A stretch of 64,000 nucleotides of DNA from Domibacillus sp. PGB-M46 (lineage in GTDB: Bacteria; Bacillota; Bacilli; Bacillales; Domibacillaceae). Made by a program: the position numbers and the translations under genes. The stretch is taken from positions 181,359 to 245,358 of the forward strand of contig NZ_JAKGCR010000007.1 of assembly GCF_022668875.1 (NCBI RefSeq). The letters run 5' to 3'. The stretch's first letter is position 1, and each line of letters begins with the position of its first letter. Positions 21,785 to 31,782 of this stretch are shown here, one piece after another. Under the pieces are notes generated by a model that did not search any database, had not been told where the DNA came from, and saw nothing but the letters and a program-made list of their open reading frames with translations.

Positions 21785-23851
21785 TTATTTAATAGTGATG
21801 ACGTTCTCGTCACCATTTTTCACTGTTCCCGGCTTTTCAACCGTTACAGATTGACCTTCTGCAAGGTTTGTGAAAATAATCGGCGTGATCGTCGATGTAG
21901 CATTTTTCGCAATGTAGTCCAGGTCCACCTTAAGAAGCGGCTGGCCTGCTTTCACTTCATCACCTTCTGATACAAGGGCTTCAAAACCTTCCCCGTTCAG
22001 CTTTACTGTATCGATACCGAAGTGAATCAAGATTTCGCGTCCACTGTCCGCCGTAATACCGATCGCATGCTTTGTCGGGAAGACATTGATAATTTTACCG
22101 TTTACCGGGGATACGACTGTACCATCGTTTGGTTTGATCGCAAAGCCGTCACCCATCATTTTTCCAGCGAAAACAGGGTCCGGTACTTCTGTAATTGGCA
22201 AAAGCTCACCCGAAATAGGTGCTACAAACTTATCTTCTACATCGTTACGGATTGCAGCCGGTGCCGCGTTTTCCACTTCTTTTTGCGTTTCCTGGTCCGG
22301 TTTTACGGTTGCTGTTGGACGAGGCTTGCTGCCTTTCATAATGTCCGCCATTTGGTGGCGCAGGCCGTCTGATTTCGGTCCAAAGATAGCCTGGATGTTG
22401 TTGCCCACTTCAAGGACGCCTGCTGCTCCAAGCTGTTTTAAACGTTTTTTATCAACGTTGCCAATATCATTTACAGAAACACGAAGACGTGTAATACATG
22501 CGTCAAGGTTCACAATGTTTTCTTTTCCGCCCATCGCATCCAGAATCTCGTATGGAAGATCACCGGCTACAACTGCTGGTCCCTCTTCACCATCTGCATC
22601 TTCTGTCTCACGTCCTGGTGTTGCAAGGTTAAACTTGCGGATTGCAAAACGGAAGCCGAAGTAGTAGATAACCGCAAATACAAGACCTACTGGAATGACA
22701 ATCCATGCATTTGTTTGCGGGTTTAAAAGGCCGAATAGTGTATAGTCAATCAAACCGCCTGAGAATGTCATACCAATTTTTACATCCAGCAAGTTCATTG
22801 TCATAAATGACAGACCTGCAAAAATCGCGTGAACTCCGAACAAAACAGGTGCTACGAACAAGAATGAGAACTCAAGCGGCTCTGTAATCCCTGTTAGGAA
22901 AGATGTTAATGCAGCAGAACCCATAAGGCCGGCTACTACTTTTTTGCGCTCAGGACGCGCTTCATGATAAATCGCAAGCGCTGCTGCCGGAAGACCGAAC
23001 ATCATGAATGGATATTTACCCGTCATAAACGTACCGGCTGTTAAGTTTTCCACACCGTCCCGAATCTGCGCCATAAACATTGGCTGGTCACCACGAACGA
23101 TTTCACCCGCCGCCGTTGTGTACTGGCCAAATTCATACCAGAATGGTGAGTAGAAAATGTGATGCAGACCGAATGGAATTAAGCTACGTTCAATTACACC
23201 GAAAATAAAAGCGGATAGGGCAAGATTACCTTCTAGCAGTACGTGTGAAAAGGCATTTAAGCCACTTTGAATTGGCGGCCAGATCACAATCATAAGAAGA
23301 CCCATAACAACTGCTGAAGCTGCTGTTGCAATTGGGACAAACCGTTTGCCCGCAAAGAATCCTAAATATGACGGCAATTCAATGTTAAAGAATTTGTTGT
23401 ACATGTAAGCAGCAATTGCTCCCACGATAATCCCGCCGAATACACCGGTTTGCAGGGATGGAATTCCAAGAATAAGCGCATAAGCAGGGTTTCCGCCTTC
23501 TAGAACAGCGATTCTCTCCAAGCCTAGTGCTGTACCCATTGTTGCGTTCATAATTAAATATCCGACGATCGCAGCAAGACCGGCAACACCGTCACCGCCT
23601 GCAAGACCAATCGCTACGCCGACTGCAAAGAGTATCGGCAGGTTTCCGAAAACAATGTCACCTGAATTTTCCATAACAGATGCGACTGTAACAATCCAGT
23701 CAGCTGTTAAAAACGGCGCTAAATCAGTTAAAGCTGGGTTTTGCAGCGCATTACCAAACGCAAGCAAAAGTCCGGCAGCCGGCAAAATTGCAACAGGCAG
23801 CATAAGTGCTTTACCGATTTTCTGAAGCACACCGAAAAGCTTTTTGAACAT
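21785..23851 (-). CDS. ptsG: PTS glucose transporter EIICBA
   Basis: Glucose uptake with phosphorylation at the membrane. Domains in order: EIIC with about ten hydrophobic segments (residues ~1-400, including [17 protein letters not shown] [14 protein letters not shown]), EIIB with the phospho-Cys in [10 protein letters not shown], and EIIA with the phospho-His in [10 protein letters not shown]. The ATG at 23851 ([17 protein letters not shown]) is used, because AGGAGG precedes it; this gives 688 residues, close to B. subtilis PtsG. Upstream lie an RNA antiterminator site and terminator next to glcT, so induction by glucose through GlcT antitermination is likely. Confidence 0.95.
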   Translation of the reverse strand: MFKKLFGVLQKIGKALMLPVAILPAAGLLLAFGNALQNPALTDLAPFLTADWIVTVASVMENSGDIVFGNLPILFAVGVAIGLAGGDGVAGLAAIVGYLIMNATMGTALGLERIAVLEGGNPAYALILGIPSLQTGVFGGIIVGAIAAYMYNKFFNIELPSYLGFFAGKRFVPIATAASAVVMGLLMIVIWPPIQSGLNAFSHVLLEGNLALSAFIFGVIERSLIPFGLHHIFYSPFWYEFGQYTTAAGEIVRGDQPMFMAQIRDGVENLTAGTFMTGKYPFMMFGLPAAALAIYHEARPERKKVVAGLMGSAALTSFLTGITEPLEFSFLFVAPVLFGVHAIFAGLSFMTMNLLDVKIGMTFSGGLIDYTLFGLLNPQTNAWIVIPVGLVFAVIYYFGFRFAIRKFNLATPGRETEDADGEEGPAVVAGDLPYEILDAMGGKENIVNLDACITRLRVSVNDIGNVDKKRLKQLGAAGVLEVGNNIQAIFGPKSDGLRHQMADIMKGSKPRPTATVKPDQETQKEVENAAPAAIRNDVEDKFVAPISGELLPITEVPDPVFAGKMMGDGFAIKPNDGTVVSPVNGKIINVFPTKHAIGITADSGREILIHFGIDTVKLNGEGFEALVSEGDEVKAGQPLLKVDLDYIAKNATSTITPIIFTNLAEGQSVTVEKPGTVKNGDENVITIK

Positions 23852-23924
23852 GTGTATTTCCTCCTCTATTATTAAATAGTATGTGCATTTCAAAGATGAA
23901 TCAGACAGACAAGCACGAAAAAAG

Positions 23925-24021
23925 GCATGAGAAAAGAAGACATCAGAAAATAGAAGTCTTAATAAACCCCTATTTTCCCTGTATCTTCTTTACTCATGCC
24001 TGATCGTATCAGTAACACGTA
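23925..24021 (-). promoter_or_regulatory. GlcT-type RAT site and attenuator terminator in the ptsG leader
   Basis: On the minus strand, ACGTGTTACTGATACGATCAG leads into a long inverted repeat whose arms begin GGCATGAGTAAAGAAGA and end TCTTCTTTTCTCATGCC, followed by TTTTTTCG. The 5' arm of the terminator overlaps the region resembling a ribonucleic antiterminator, the layout known for GlcT/LicT-controlled leaders. The exact RAT edges are my estimate. Confidence 0.75.
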
Positions 24022-24034
24022 AAGAACAATGTAA

Positions 24035-24877
24035 TTATTTCATTTTTGTCTGTATCCGCTGCAGATGCATTGTTAAATAAACCGCTTCTGCATCATACAC
24101 GGGATGTTTTAATGTCTGCTGCATCACTTTGATCAGCTTCCACGACAAATTATAACACACAGGATATTCCGCTTTCAATAGGTTTGCGATTTTTTCTGGT
24201 TCTTCGACTTTTTCCCCGCGGACCACCCGTTCAATCGTATATCGTATATGGCGTACAAGGCGCATGTAATCAATACTTTCCTTGTCCAGCTCCACCTCAA
24301 GCTGAGATTCAATCATTCCAACTAATGTCGCAATGAGCTCGGAGTGGCGGCTTAAATCTTTCACATCTTTATTGGCGACCGCACTGTGAATATGAAGAGC
24401 AATAAAGCCGGTTTCTCCTTCTGGCAGTTTAATCGTCAACTTGCTGTTAATCAGCTTTGTAACCTCTTCTGCTATTTCATATTCAAACGGATAGAGCGCT
24501 TTCGTTTCCAATAAAAACGGGTTGCTAATGCCCATGCCGCGCATCATGCGATTTACTGCAAACAACAGGTGGTCTGTCAAACCGACGTGAATGTGCTCGT
24601 TCAGCGTTTCCCCTACCCGCTCACGAATAAGCTCCACTGCCGCGATAATGACTTTCAACGTTTCATCATCTAAGTGAGGCAGCAGCTTTTTATACTGCTC
24701 TTGCTCGCTCCGGTCCTTTAATACAAACAGCTTTTCCACCGAACTCCGCACAATGCTGTCTCCCTGATGCCGGCCAAAGCCGATCCCTCTGCCGATCAGT
24801 ACAACTTCTGTTTTATCATCTGACGCTGCAATGAGCACATTGTTGTTTAATACTTTTTTCACAAAAAATTTCTCCAT
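24035..24877 (-). CDS. glcT: Transcriptional antiterminator GlcT (BglG family)
   Basis: RNA-binding antiterminator that allows ptsG transcription when glucose is present. Seen: N-terminal co-antiterminator domain (residues ~1-60: KKVLNNNVLIA, GRGIGFGRHQGD) and two PRD domains with the phosphorylatable histidines in HIHVGLTDHLLFA and ALHIHSA, and later MRLVRHIRY and TMHLQRI. 280 residues. It lies upstream of ptsG in the same direction, as in Bacillus. Confidence 0.93.
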   Translation of the reverse strand: MEKFFVKKVLNNNVLIAASDDKTEVVLIGRGIGFGRHQGDSIVRSSVEKLFVLKDRSEQEQYKKLLPHLDDETLKVIIAAVELIRERVGETLNEHIHVGLTDHLLFAVNRMMRGMGISNPFLLETKALYPFEYEIAEEVTKLINSKLTIKLPEGETGFIALHIHSAVANKDVKDLSRHSELIATLVGMIESQLEVELDKESIDYMRLVRHIRYTIERVVRGEKVEEPEKIANLLKAEYPVCYNLSWKLIKVMQQTLKHPVYDAEAVYLTMHLQRIQTKMK

Positions 24878-24925
24878 GGCACATCCCCGTTGTTTTGTTT
24901 TTTACAGTATAGCATGAGGGCGACG

Positions 24926-24964
24926 CAAAAAAACACCTCTCTGTTTGGCAGAGAGGTGTTTTAG
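24926..24964 (-). terminator. Terminator after pbuG
   Basis: Perfect stem ACACCTCTCTG/CAGAGAGGTGT with A/T runs on both sides, between pbuG and glcT; may act in both directions. Confidence 0.88.
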
Positions 24965-24966
24965 AA

Positions 24967-26301
24967 CTATTTCAAAAATACAAAATAAAGCACAAATACA
25001 ACAAATAAGAAATACATAATTGGATGGATTTCTTTTCCGCGCCCTTTTACAAGCATTGTAATCGGATAGAAAATAAAGCCCATTGCAATTCCAGTCGCAA
25101 TACTGTAAGAAAGCGGCATAGCAATAATGGTTAAAAACGCCGGAACGGCAATTTCAAACTTCGTCCAGTCAATTCGACCTAAAGCCGAGACCATCAATAC
25201 CCCAACAATAATGATTGCCGGTGCTGTTACATGTGATGTAATCACCGACAGCAACGGGAAGAAAAACAGAGATAGAAGAAACAATACACCCGTTACGACA
25301 GCCGCAAGCCCTGTCCGTGCCCCAGCAGCTACGCCAGCAGATGACTCAATATACGATGTTGTAGTCGAAGTTCCAAGCAGTGCCCCAGCTACCGTTGCGC
25401 AAGAATCAGCTAGTAACGCTTTTCCTGCCCGCGGCAGCTTATTGTCTTTCATTAAGCCTGCTTGAGTAGCCACTGCGACAAGTGTGCCTGCTGTATCAAA
25501 AAAGTCCACAAACAAAAACGTTAATACAATAACAAGCATTTGCAGTGTGAAAATGTCGCCCGGCGTTTGAAAAATGTTTTCAAGTGCTACGCCGAATGTC
25601 GGTGCTACACTTGGTGCCGCTGAAACAATTTTAGCCGGCAGGTCAACAAGGCCGAAAATCATGCCAACTACCGCTGTGATCAGCATGCCGTAAAAAATGC
25701 CTCCATTGATTCCTTTAGTCATCATAATCACGGTAATAATCAAACCAAAAATCGTGAGAAGTGTTGGACCAGAACCCAAATCTCCAAGTCCGACAAGTAC
25801 AGCGTCGTCATTGACGATAATACCGGCATTTTGAAAGCCGACAAATGTAATAAATAAACCAATCCCTGCTCCAACTGCATATTTAAGCTCAAGAGGAATG
25901 GAGTTAATAATTGTTTCCCTCAAGCCTGTCATTGTTAAGAAAATGAAGATAATACCTGAGAACAAAACACCAGTCAGCGCTGTCTGCCAAGGAATTCCGT
26001 ACGTTAATATGACAGTATATGCAAAAAATGCATTTAACCCCATGCCCGGAGCAAGCCCAATCGGGTACTTGGCAAGCAGCCCCATGATTATTGATCCAAT
26101 CGCGGCAGCCAATGCTGTAGCTGTAAAAACTGCCCCGTGATCCATTCGCATTGTATCTGGCAAATCTGGTATAGACTGTAAAGATAGTGTCAGCGGATTG
26201 ACCACTAAAATGTACGCCATAGATAAAAAGGTGGTTAAGCCGCCAATCATCTCGCGGCGGTACGTTGTTCCAAGTTCATCCATATGGAAAAACTTTCTCA
26301 T
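24967..26301 (-). CDS. pbuG: Hypoxanthine/guanine permease PbuG (NCS2, AzgA-like)
   Basis: Proton symporter for hypoxanthine and guanine salvage. The ATG at 26301 (MRKFFHMDELGTTYRREMIGG) follows GAGGGGAG; the frame continues upstream for 60 codons but those lie in the riboswitch and are not used. 444 residues with about 12-14 hydrophobic helices, the AzgA-type GLAPGMGLNAFFAYTV motif and the SSAGVAAGARTGL motif. Regulation combines a PurR box, a sigma-A promoter, a purine riboswitch and a terminator, all in the 280 bp upstream. Confidence 0.93.
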   Translation of the reverse strand: MRKFFHMDELGTTYRREMIGGLTTFLSMAYILVVNPLTLSLQSIPDLPDTMRMDHGAVFTATALAAAIGSIIMGLLAKYPIGLAPGMGLNAFFAYTVILTYGIPWQTALTGVLFSGIIFIFLTMTGLRETIINSIPLELKYAVGAGIGLFITFVGFQNAGIIVNDDAVLVGLGDLGSGPTLLTIFGLIITVIMMTKGINGGIFYGMLITAVVGMIFGLVDLPAKIVSAAPSVAPTFGVALENIFQTPGDIFTLQMLVIVLTFLFVDFFDTAGTLVAVATQAGLMKDNKLPRAGKALLADSCATVAGALLGTSTTTSYIESSAGVAAGARTGLAAVVTGVLFLLSLFFFPLLSVITSHVTAPAIIIVGVLMVSALGRIDWTKFEIAVPAFLTIIAMPLSYSIATGIAMGFIFYPITMLVKGRGKEIHPIMYFLFVVFVLYFVFLK

Positions 26302-26331
26302 TCTTTTTTCTCCCCTCGATCTTATATACGA

Positions 26332-26366
26332 ACGAAAAATACCCGGAGCAGTGGATGCTCCGGGTA
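26332..26366 (-). terminator. Riboswitch terminator before pbuG
   Basis: Perfect stem ACCCGGAGCA/TGCTCCGGGT followed by ATTTTTCG on the minus strand, between aptamer and pbuG. Confidence 0.88.
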
Positions 26367-26408
26367 CGACTAACAAAGGAATATAGAAAGAGACATTCTC
26401 TTTCCATT

Positions 26409-26480
26409 CATTCGTAGTCGGACCATTTACGGCAGTCCGGTAGAAACTGTCAAGCCTTATTCTCGACGATATACGATGCA
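26409..26480 (-). promoter_or_regulatory. Purine riboswitch of pbuG (guanine/hypoxanthine type)
   Basis: Minus-strand core segments GTATATCG, GAATAAGG, AGTTTCTACC, CCGTAAA and CGACTACGAATG. The GACTACG C predicts a guanine-class ligand. One difference from consensus is AATAAGG where AATATGG is usual. P1 arms are CATCGTA and TACGAATG with one bulge. Confidence 0.92.
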
Positions 26481-26505
26481 TGTAAAAGTAATAATGTACT
26501 CTTTC

Positions 26506-26534
26506 ATTTTACTGGTATACCATTCGTTCGTCAA
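26506..26534 (-). promoter_or_regulatory. Sigma-A promoter of pbuG
   Basis: Minus-strand TTGACG (26534-26529), 17 bp spacer, TAAAAT (26511-26506), just upstream of the aptamer. Confidence 0.75.
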
Positions 26535-26543
26535 TACAAAACA

Positions 26544-26577
26544 CGAACGAAAAGTATTTTTTTATGTTTTTTGTTCG
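26544..26577. promoter_or_regulatory. PurR box pair at the pbuG promoter
   Basis: Inverted CGAAC/GTTCG cores spanning 34 bp, exactly the geometry of the pur operon site. It ends one base before the guaA stop region and lies just upstream of the pbuG -35. Confidence 0.8.
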
Positions 26578-26578
26578 C

Positions 26579-28132
26579 TTATTCCCACTCGATTGTTGCA
26601 GGCGGCTTGCTCGTAATGTCGTACACAACGCGGTTTACGTGTGCGACCTCGTTGACAATACGCGTAGAAATCACTTCAAGCACATCCCATGGAATACGCG
26701 CCCAGTCTGATGTCATACCGTCAATGGATGTTACGGCACGGATACCGACTGTGTAATCATATGTGCGTGCATCTCCCATAACCCCTACGCTGCGGATGTC
26801 CGGAAGTACAGTGAAGTACTGCCAAATTTCACGCTCAAGACCATGATTAGCGATTTCTTCGCGCAAAATCATATCAGATTCACGAACAATTTCCAATTTT
26901 TCTTCTGAAATCGCTCCAAGCACACGGATGCCCAGTCCAGGACCCGGGAACGGCTGGCGCCAAACGATGTGTTCTGGAATACCAAGCTCTGTTCCAAGCG
27001 CGCGCACTTCATCTTTAAACAGCGTGCTAAGCGGCTCAATCAGCTTAAACTGCATATCTTCCGGCAGTCCGCCTACGTTGTGGTGCGATTTAATCGTCTG
27101 CGCCGTAGCTGTACCACTTTCGATGATATCTGTGTAAAGTGTTCCCTGTGCAAGGAATTCAATACCCTGAAGTTTTGATGCTTCATCATCAAAAACATAA
27201 ATAAACTCGTTACCGATAATTTTCCGTTTTTGTTCTGGATCTGATACGCCTGCCAGCTTGTTCATAAAGCGCTCTTTCGCATCAACTTTAATAATATTAA
27301 TGTTAAAGCCGTTAGCAAATGTATCCATAACCTGCTCAGCTTCCCCTTTACGAAGAAGGCCGTGGTCAACGAAAATACATGTTAACTGATCGCCGATTGC
27401 TTTATGGATCAAAACCGCTACAACCGATGAATCTACACCGCCGGACATCGCGCAAAGCACTTTTTTATCGCCGACGATTTGGCGGATTTTTTCCACTTCA
27501 ATTTCAACGTAGTTTTCCATAGACCAGTCGCCTGTGCAGCCGCATACACCGAATACAAAGTTCTTTAAAAGGTCGTTTCCGTATACGGAATGCTTTACTT
27601 CCGGATGGAATTGAACTGCGTACAGGTTTTCAGCTTTATTGCTCATTGCAGCAATTGGGCATGACGGACTTACCGCATCAACTGTAAAACCAGCCGGTGC
27701 TTCTGTTACAAGGTCACTATGGCTCATCCAGACAACTTGTTCGTTCGGAAGATCTGTAAATAGAGCAGACTCATTTTGAACAGTAATAGCGGCTTTTCCG
27801 TATTCACGGTGCGACGCTTTTGAAACTGTACCGCCAAAGTGTTTTGTCATCAGCTGCATACCATAGCAAATACCGAAAATCGGCACATTCAAGTCAAAAA
27901 TGCGCTCATCGCAGTGAAAGGCGTCATCTGCGTATACGCTGTTTGGTCCGCCTGAGAAAATAATCCCTTTCGGATTGATTTCTTTGATTTCTTCAACTGT
28001 AATAGTGTGCGGATGAAGCTCGCTGTATACGCCAAATTCACGAATACGACGTGTGATCAGCTGATTGTACTGGCTTCCAAAGTCAAGTACAAGAATCATT
28101 TCCTGGTGCTGCAATTCTGATTTCCCTGTCAT
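26579..28132 (-). CDS. guaA: GMP synthase (glutamine-hydrolysing)
   Basis: Converts XMP to GMP using glutamine and ATP. Seen: N-terminal glutaminase domain ([12 protein letters not shown], nucleophile [13 protein letters not shown]), ATP-pyrophosphatase domain with the PPi loop SGGVDSSV (about residue 233-240), and the C-terminal dimer domain with [10 protein letters not shown] and the end motif [12 protein letters not shown]. 517 residues. Start ATG 28132 has GAAGGGAAGAG upstream. No riboswitch or PurR box was recognised in its own 225-bp leader. Confidence 0.97.
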   Translation of the reverse strand: MTGKSELQHQEMILVLDFGSQYNQLITRRIREFGVYSELHPHTITVEEIKEINPKGIIFSGGPNSVYADDAFHCDERIFDLNVPIFGICYGMQLMTKHFGGTVSKASHREYGKAAITVQNESALFTDLPNEQVVWMSHSDLVTEAPAGFTVDAVSPSCPIAAMSNKAENLYAVQFHPEVKHSVYGNDLLKNFVFGVCGCTGDWSMENYVEIEVEKIRQIVGDKKVLCAMSGGVDSSVVAVLIHKAIGDQLTCIFVDHGLLRKGEAEQVMDTFANGFNINIIKVDAKERFMNKLAGVSDPEQKRKIIGNEFIYVFDDEASKLQGIEFLAQGTLYTDIIESGTATAQTIKSHHNVGGLPEDMQFKLIEPLSTLFKDEVRALGTELGIPEHIVWRQPFPGPGLGIRVLGAISEEKLEIVRESDMILREEIANHGLEREIWQYFTVLPDIRSVGVMGDARTYDYTVGIRAVTSIDGMTSDWARIPWDVLEVISTRIVNEVAHVNRVVYDITSKPPATIEWE

Positions 28133-28325
28133 GATTTTACTCTCTTCCCTTCAATTCCGTATTATCGGAAACATTTATCTATTTTTTGTTCGTGTTCACA
28201 CATTTTGACCTCATTTTATATGGTTCAATGGAGCCGGTCAAGGCATTGTTCTGTTTATTGAAAATTCAAAAATTAAAAACACGTACTGCTCTGCGGCGGA
28301 TACCGTTTACATCATTTTTTGTTCA

Positions 28326-28357
28326 TATAAAAAAACTTTCCGGCATCAGCCGGAAAG
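28326..28357 (-). terminator. Terminator after nadE
   Basis: Perfect stem CTTTCCGGC/GCCGGAAAG, followed on the minus strand by seven T, right after the nadE stop. Confidence 0.9.
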
Positions 28358-28359
28358 CG

Positions 28360-29187
28360 TTATTTTTTCCAGAAATCATCAAATACCGTAATCGGAAGGT
28401 GGCGTTTATGGCGGGTTTTTGTAAAATGCGCCTCGATTTTTTCAGCTGCCTCAGCCGGAATTTCTTTCCCTTCAAGATAGTCATCAATTTGTTCATACGT
28501 TACACCGAGCGCCACTTCATCCGGGACCAGCGGTTTATTGTCTTCAAGGTCAGCAGTCGGCACTTTCATATACAAATGCTCCGGTGCACCGAGCTCTTTC
28601 AGCATAGAACGGCCCTGGCGCTTATTTAAACGGAACAACGGCACAACGTCGGCTGCCCCGTCACCGAACTTTGTATAAAAGCCGGTAACAGCTTCCGCCG
28701 AATGGTCCGTTCCGATCACTACCGCTCCTTTTGCTGCAGCGATCGCATACTGCACTTTCATTCGCTCGCGCGCTTTATCATTTCCTTTTATGAAATCAGA
28801 AATCTCAATACCGGCGGCTTCAACGGCCGCTTCGCTGGCGTCCACCGCTCCTTTAATATTAACCGTCAGGCGCTCATCCGCTCCAATAAAATCCATAGCA
28901 GCCTGTGCATCCGGCTCGTCTCTTTGGACTCCATATGGAAGGCGGACGGCATAAAAGGTATAATCCTTGCCAGTTTCTTCACGCAGCTCTTCCACTGCGA
29001 GCTGTGCAAGGCGCCCGGCAAGCGTTGAGTCTTGCCCCCCAGAAATTCCGAGCACGTATCCTTTCAGGAAAGGATACTGACGGAGATAGTCTTTAAGAAA
29101 ATCAATGCTTCGGCGAATCTCTTTTTGCGGATCGATTTGCGGCTGTACTTGCAGCTCTTCAATGATTTTTTTTTGTAATTCACGCAT
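28360..29187 (-). CDS. nadE: NH3-dependent NAD+ synthetase
   Basis: Last step of NAD synthesis: amidates deamido-NAD using ammonia and ATP. Seen: the PP-loop [16 protein letters not shown] (about residue 45-60), the [10 protein letters not shown] motif and [12 protein letters not shown] with the second ATP-binding part. 275 residues means the short ammonia-dependent form without a glutaminase domain. ATG 29187 is used. It is monocistronic, with its own terminator. Confidence 0.96.
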   Translation of the reverse strand: MRELQKKIIEELQVQPQIDPQKEIRRSIDFLKDYLRQYPFLKGYVLGISGGQDSTLAGRLAQLAVEELREETGKDYTFYAVRLPYGVQRDEPDAQAAMDFIGADERLTVNIKGAVDASEAAVEAAGIEISDFIKGNDKARERMKVQYAIAAAKGAVVIGTDHSAEAVTGFYTKFGDGAADVVPLFRLNKRQGRSMLKELGAPEHLYMKVPTADLEDNKPLVPDEVALGVTYEQIDDYLEGKEIPAEAAEKIEAHFTKTRHKRHLPITVFDDFWKK

Positions 29188-29345
29188 GATACAAGAAGTC
29201 CCCTTTCATTTCTGGTTCTTTCTAGTATCATACCACTTCCGCATGTGAATCAACCAACAAAAGCAAAAGTTTAGCCCTTTCCTCCAAATCGGAATTTTAA
29301 AAAATAATGTGTATCCGTGTATGAAAAGGAAGCAATTATCAATAC

Positions 29346-29377
29346 TAAAAAAGAGGACAGCCAGATGGCTGCCCCTT
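29346..29377 (-). terminator. Terminator after the DUF1540 gene
   Basis: Stem GGGCAGCC/GGCTGTCC with CTTTTTTA on the minus strand, directly after the DUF1540 stop. Confidence 0.82.
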
Positions 29378-29381
29378 CATT

Positions 29382-29537
29382 TTACACTTCTGGTACGAAT
29401 GTTTTACAGTCAGTTTCTTCCTGGTTGGAGGCCTGTTTGCCTTTATGACTCACCACGTAAATGGCATCTGCACTACATTTGTTTCCAGAACTCCAGTATT
29501 TGCAGTTGTTTACTTCACAAAGAACATCTTTCGCCAT
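29382..29537 (-). CDS. DUF1540 Cys-rich small protein
   Basis: 51-residue protein with the DUF1540 pattern of four cysteines and a Tyr-Trp pair: VLCEVNNCKYWSSGNKC, then SADAIYV and ETDCKTF at the end. The spacing suggests one metal site. ATG 29537 (MAKDV) has AGGAGGTG upstream; a longer frame from 29585 lacks such a site. DUF1540 proteins are common in endospore formers, but no function is established. It is monocistronic. Confidence 0.88.
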   Translation of the reverse strand: MAKDVLCEVNNCKYWSSGNKCSADAIYVVSHKGKQASNQEETDCKTFVPEV

Positions 29538-29664
29538 TTGCTTACACCTCCTGGTCCTTAGTATGGCCAAAGCGAATGGTATCATACTTCGTTTTAACGT
29601 TTGATCCCGCGCTATTCAGGGAACAGGCGAAACGATAATACGACACTAAACGGAGGCCAAAATC

Positions 29665-30600
29665 ATGGACAATGAACAAGTAGACGTTGTTATTGCAGGC
29701 GGCGGACCGGGCGGTTTAAATGCGGCACTCGTTTTGGGCAGATCTTTGAAAAAAGTGCTTGTGATTGATGAAGACAGGCCGAGAAACAGTGCCACATTAA
29801 GATCGCACGGTTTTTTAACAAGGGATGGCGCCAGCCCGGATGAAATCCGCGAAATTGCCAGAGAACAGCTAAAAACGTATCCAAATGTTACCTTCATTAA
29901 GGATGTCGTGGAAGATGTTGAACGAAAAAATGGCCTATTCATGGTAAAAACCAAAAATGGAAAAATGGCTTCCGGCAGGAAAATGATTTTCGCAACCGGT
30001 ATGAAGGACCACCTGCCCGATATTCCGGGGCTTGATAAAGTATATGGAAAAACGGTTTTTCATTGTCCATACTGTGACGGCTGGGAACGGCAGCACGACC
30101 CAATTGCTCTTTTTGCAGACGGAAAAGCTCTTCTACCGTTCGTTAAACTCATTTTCAACTGGAGCAAGGACTTAATCGTTTTTTCAAACGGACCTGCCGG
30201 CATTACAGCGGAAGAAAAGAAACAGCTCACGCATTATAATATTCCGCTGATTGAAACACCCATCGCTAACCTGCAGTCGACGAATGGACAATTGGAAAAT
30301 GTGGTGTTGCAAAATGGGGACAGCATCCGCCGCACCGGCGGCTTTATGGCTTCTACCGGGGAAAGACAAGGCTCTTCTCTTCCCGCCCGGCTCGGCATTC
30401 GGCTCAATGACCAACATGAATATGTGACCGGCCAGCACGGACAAACAGAGATCAAGGATTTGTTTATTATCGGTGATGCCAAAAATACCTTTACGAGCCT
30501 TGTCGGTGCAGCAAGCCAGGGCTATGAGGCAGCTGTAAAAATAAATGGGGACTTTGCGGCAGAAGACTGGGCCGCCGGCTTACACACAACTTCCCATTAA
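29665..30600 (+). CDS. NAD(P)/FAD-dependent oxidoreductase, thioredoxin reductase-like
   Basis: Flavoprotein disulfide reductase fold. Seen: FAD-binding VDVVIAGGGPGGLNAA at residue ~5, the redox pair in FHCPYCDGWE (CxxC, about residues 134-137), and the C-terminal FAD motif FIIGDAKNTF. 311 residues, the size of low-molecular-weight thioredoxin reductases. The NADPH-site GxGxxA motif between the two FAD parts is not clear (the segment reads IALFADGKALLP), so the electron donor may differ. The plus-strand osmC-like gene follows after 95 bp with no terminator, so these may be co-transcribed for redox defence. Confidence 0.85.
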   Translation: MDNEQVDVVIAGGGPGGLNAALVLGRSLKKVLVIDEDRPRNSATLRSHGFLTRDGASPDEIREIAREQLKTYPNVTFIKDVVEDVERKNGLFMVKTKNGKMASGRKMIFATGMKDHLPDIPGLDKVYGKTVFHCPYCDGWERQHDPIALFADGKALLPFVKLIFNWSKDLIVFSNGPAGITAEEKKQLTHYNIPLIETPIANLQSTNGQLENVVLQNGDSIRRTGGFMASTGERQGSSLPARLGIRLNDQHEYVTGQHGQTEIKDLFIIGDAKNTFTSLVGAASQGYEAAVKINGDFAAEDWAAGLHTTSH

Positions 30601-30695
30601 GCTCATTCGATGCACTTGGCCAGCAGATTTTGTGTTTAAATTTTCCGAACTGCGGCAAGCTATACAGGCATGCCATACAACAGGAGGATCGATAC

Positions 30696-31142
30696 ATGGA
30701 TTTAAAAGACAAAATGACTTTTCATGTAACCGGTACGACGGAAAAATTAAAAACGACAATTCAATCAAAGCAGCATACACTTATATTGGATGAGCCTCCG
30801 GCAGTCGGCGGGGGCGATGAAGGCCCCGATCCCCTTTCTTATCTTCTCGCTTCTTTAGCTGGATGTGAAAACATTATCGCTTATATGGTGGCACAGGAAA
30901 TGAATTTTGACCTTCAATCCATGGAGATGGATGTAAAAGGTGTACTTGATCCGCTCGGTATGCGGGGAGAGCCGGGAGTTCAAGTGTTTTTTGAAAAAGT
31001 TTCCTTTAAAGCAAAGGTTTCCACAAGCGAGTCGGAAGAGCGTCTTGCGGAATTAAGAGAAAAAACGGACGCCCGGTGCCCGGTGCTGACAATGATGAGA
31101 GCAGCCGGCATTGAATTAGAAACAGAATGGGTAAAAGCGTAA
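30696..31142 (+). CDS. OsmC/Ohr family protein
   Basis: Member of the OsmC family, thiol peroxidases that act on organic hydroperoxides, although not all members have shown activity. 148 residues; ATG 30696 follows CAGGAGG. The two family cysteines are visible: LASLAGCENIIAYMVA (about residue 59) and ARCPVLTMMRAAG near the C-terminus. An upstream in-frame extension (from 30630) has no ribosome site. It ends at the strong hairpin that also separates it from the convergent Sco-like gene. Confidence 0.88.
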   Translation: MDLKDKMTFHVTGTTEKLKTTIQSKQHTLILDEPPAVGGGDEGPDPLSYLLASLAGCENIIAYMVAQEMNFDLQSMEMDVKGVLDPLGMRGEPGVQVFFEKVSFKAKVSTSESEERLAELREKTDARCPVLTMMRAAGIELETEWVKA

Positions 31143-31152
31143 ATAATATCCG

Positions 31153-31188
31153 AGCCAGCCCAAATGAATCATTTGGGCTGGCTTTTTT
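31153..31188 (+). terminator. Terminator after the osmC-like gene
   Basis: Perfect stem AGCCAGCCCAAATG/CATTTGGGCTGGCT followed by TTTTTTATT on the plus strand; the T-run reaches the stop codon of the convergent Sco-like gene. Confidence 0.9.
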
Positions 31189-31765
31189 ATTCAATTAACT
31201 GTATAAGGTGTGCGGCTGCTTTCTCAATATCAACTCTTTTATTGCCCGATGCCATATCATGAACGGCTCTTATCCGGCCGTCCGCGTCTACCATATACAT
31301 GGAGGTTGAATGCGTAATGACGCCCTCCTCGCTTTTTTCATATACCATGTTAAATTGCTCAGCGTATTCTCTCGTTTGCTGTTCAGTGCCGCGCAGAAAC
31401 AGCCAGTTCGGGGATTGAATTTCAAAGGCTTCCTTATACTGCAAAATGACTGGCACGGTATCAAACGCCGGATCAAGCGTAACAGATAAGATACTATACT
31501 GCTCATCTTCTATTCCTTTTTCCTCCAATACCCGCTTAAGCTTTTTTAAATCCTGTATCGTAAAGGGACAGACATCCGGGCACTTGGTGTAAAAAAACGA
31601 CACAAGCGCCGGCTTCCCATTCGTCGAAAAAGCATTACCGCTTACCTCTTGGAGAGACGATTCATCCACCCGGCCTAGATTAGGCAGGTCTGACAGAGAA
31701 ACCCAAATATAATAAAAGAAAGCACACCCTATAACGGCGGCAGCGGCGAGCGAAGCTTTCTTCAT
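31187..31765 (-). CDS. Sco1/SenC-type copper chaperone (possible MnxC)
   Basis: Membrane-anchored thioredoxin-fold protein that delivers copper to oxidases. Seen: one N-terminal hydrophobic helix (AAAAVIGCAFFYYIWV), the Sco CxxxC motif KCPDVCPF (about residues 60-67), and the conserved third ligand His in THSTSMYMVD. 192 residues. ATG 31765 follows AGGAGAG. It is the last gene of a minus-strand set with two small membrane proteins. In known mnx operons the third gene (mnxC) encodes a Sco-like protein, and mnxG lies 3.7 kb away here, so loading of copper into MnxG is the likely job; a role at cytochrome oxidase is the alternative. Confidence 0.85.
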   Translation of the reverse strand: MKKASLAAAAVIGCAFFYYIWVSLSDLPNLGRVDESSLQEVSGNAFSTNGKPALVSFFYTKCPDVCPFTIQDLKKLKRVLEEKGIEDEQYSILSVTLDPAFDTVPVILQYKEAFEIQSPNWLFLRGTEQQTREYAEQFNMVYEKSEEGVITHSTSMYMVDADGRIRAVHDMASGNKRVDIEKAAAHLIQLIE

Positions 31766-31782
31766 CGCATCTACTCTCCTTT

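Noticed and set aside
26302..26481. Longer N-terminus of pbuG
   Set aside because: The extension overlaps the riboswitch and terminator and lacks a ribosome site; ATG 26301 has GAGGGGAG.
28141..28200. PurR box before guaA
   Set aside because: A single GTTCG core is present, but the partner CGAAC at the 34-bp geometry of the other two sites is missing.
29665..30600. Authentic thioredoxin reductase trxB
   Set aside because: CPYC redox motif and unclear NADPH-binding motif differ from TrxB; called only as a related flavoprotein.
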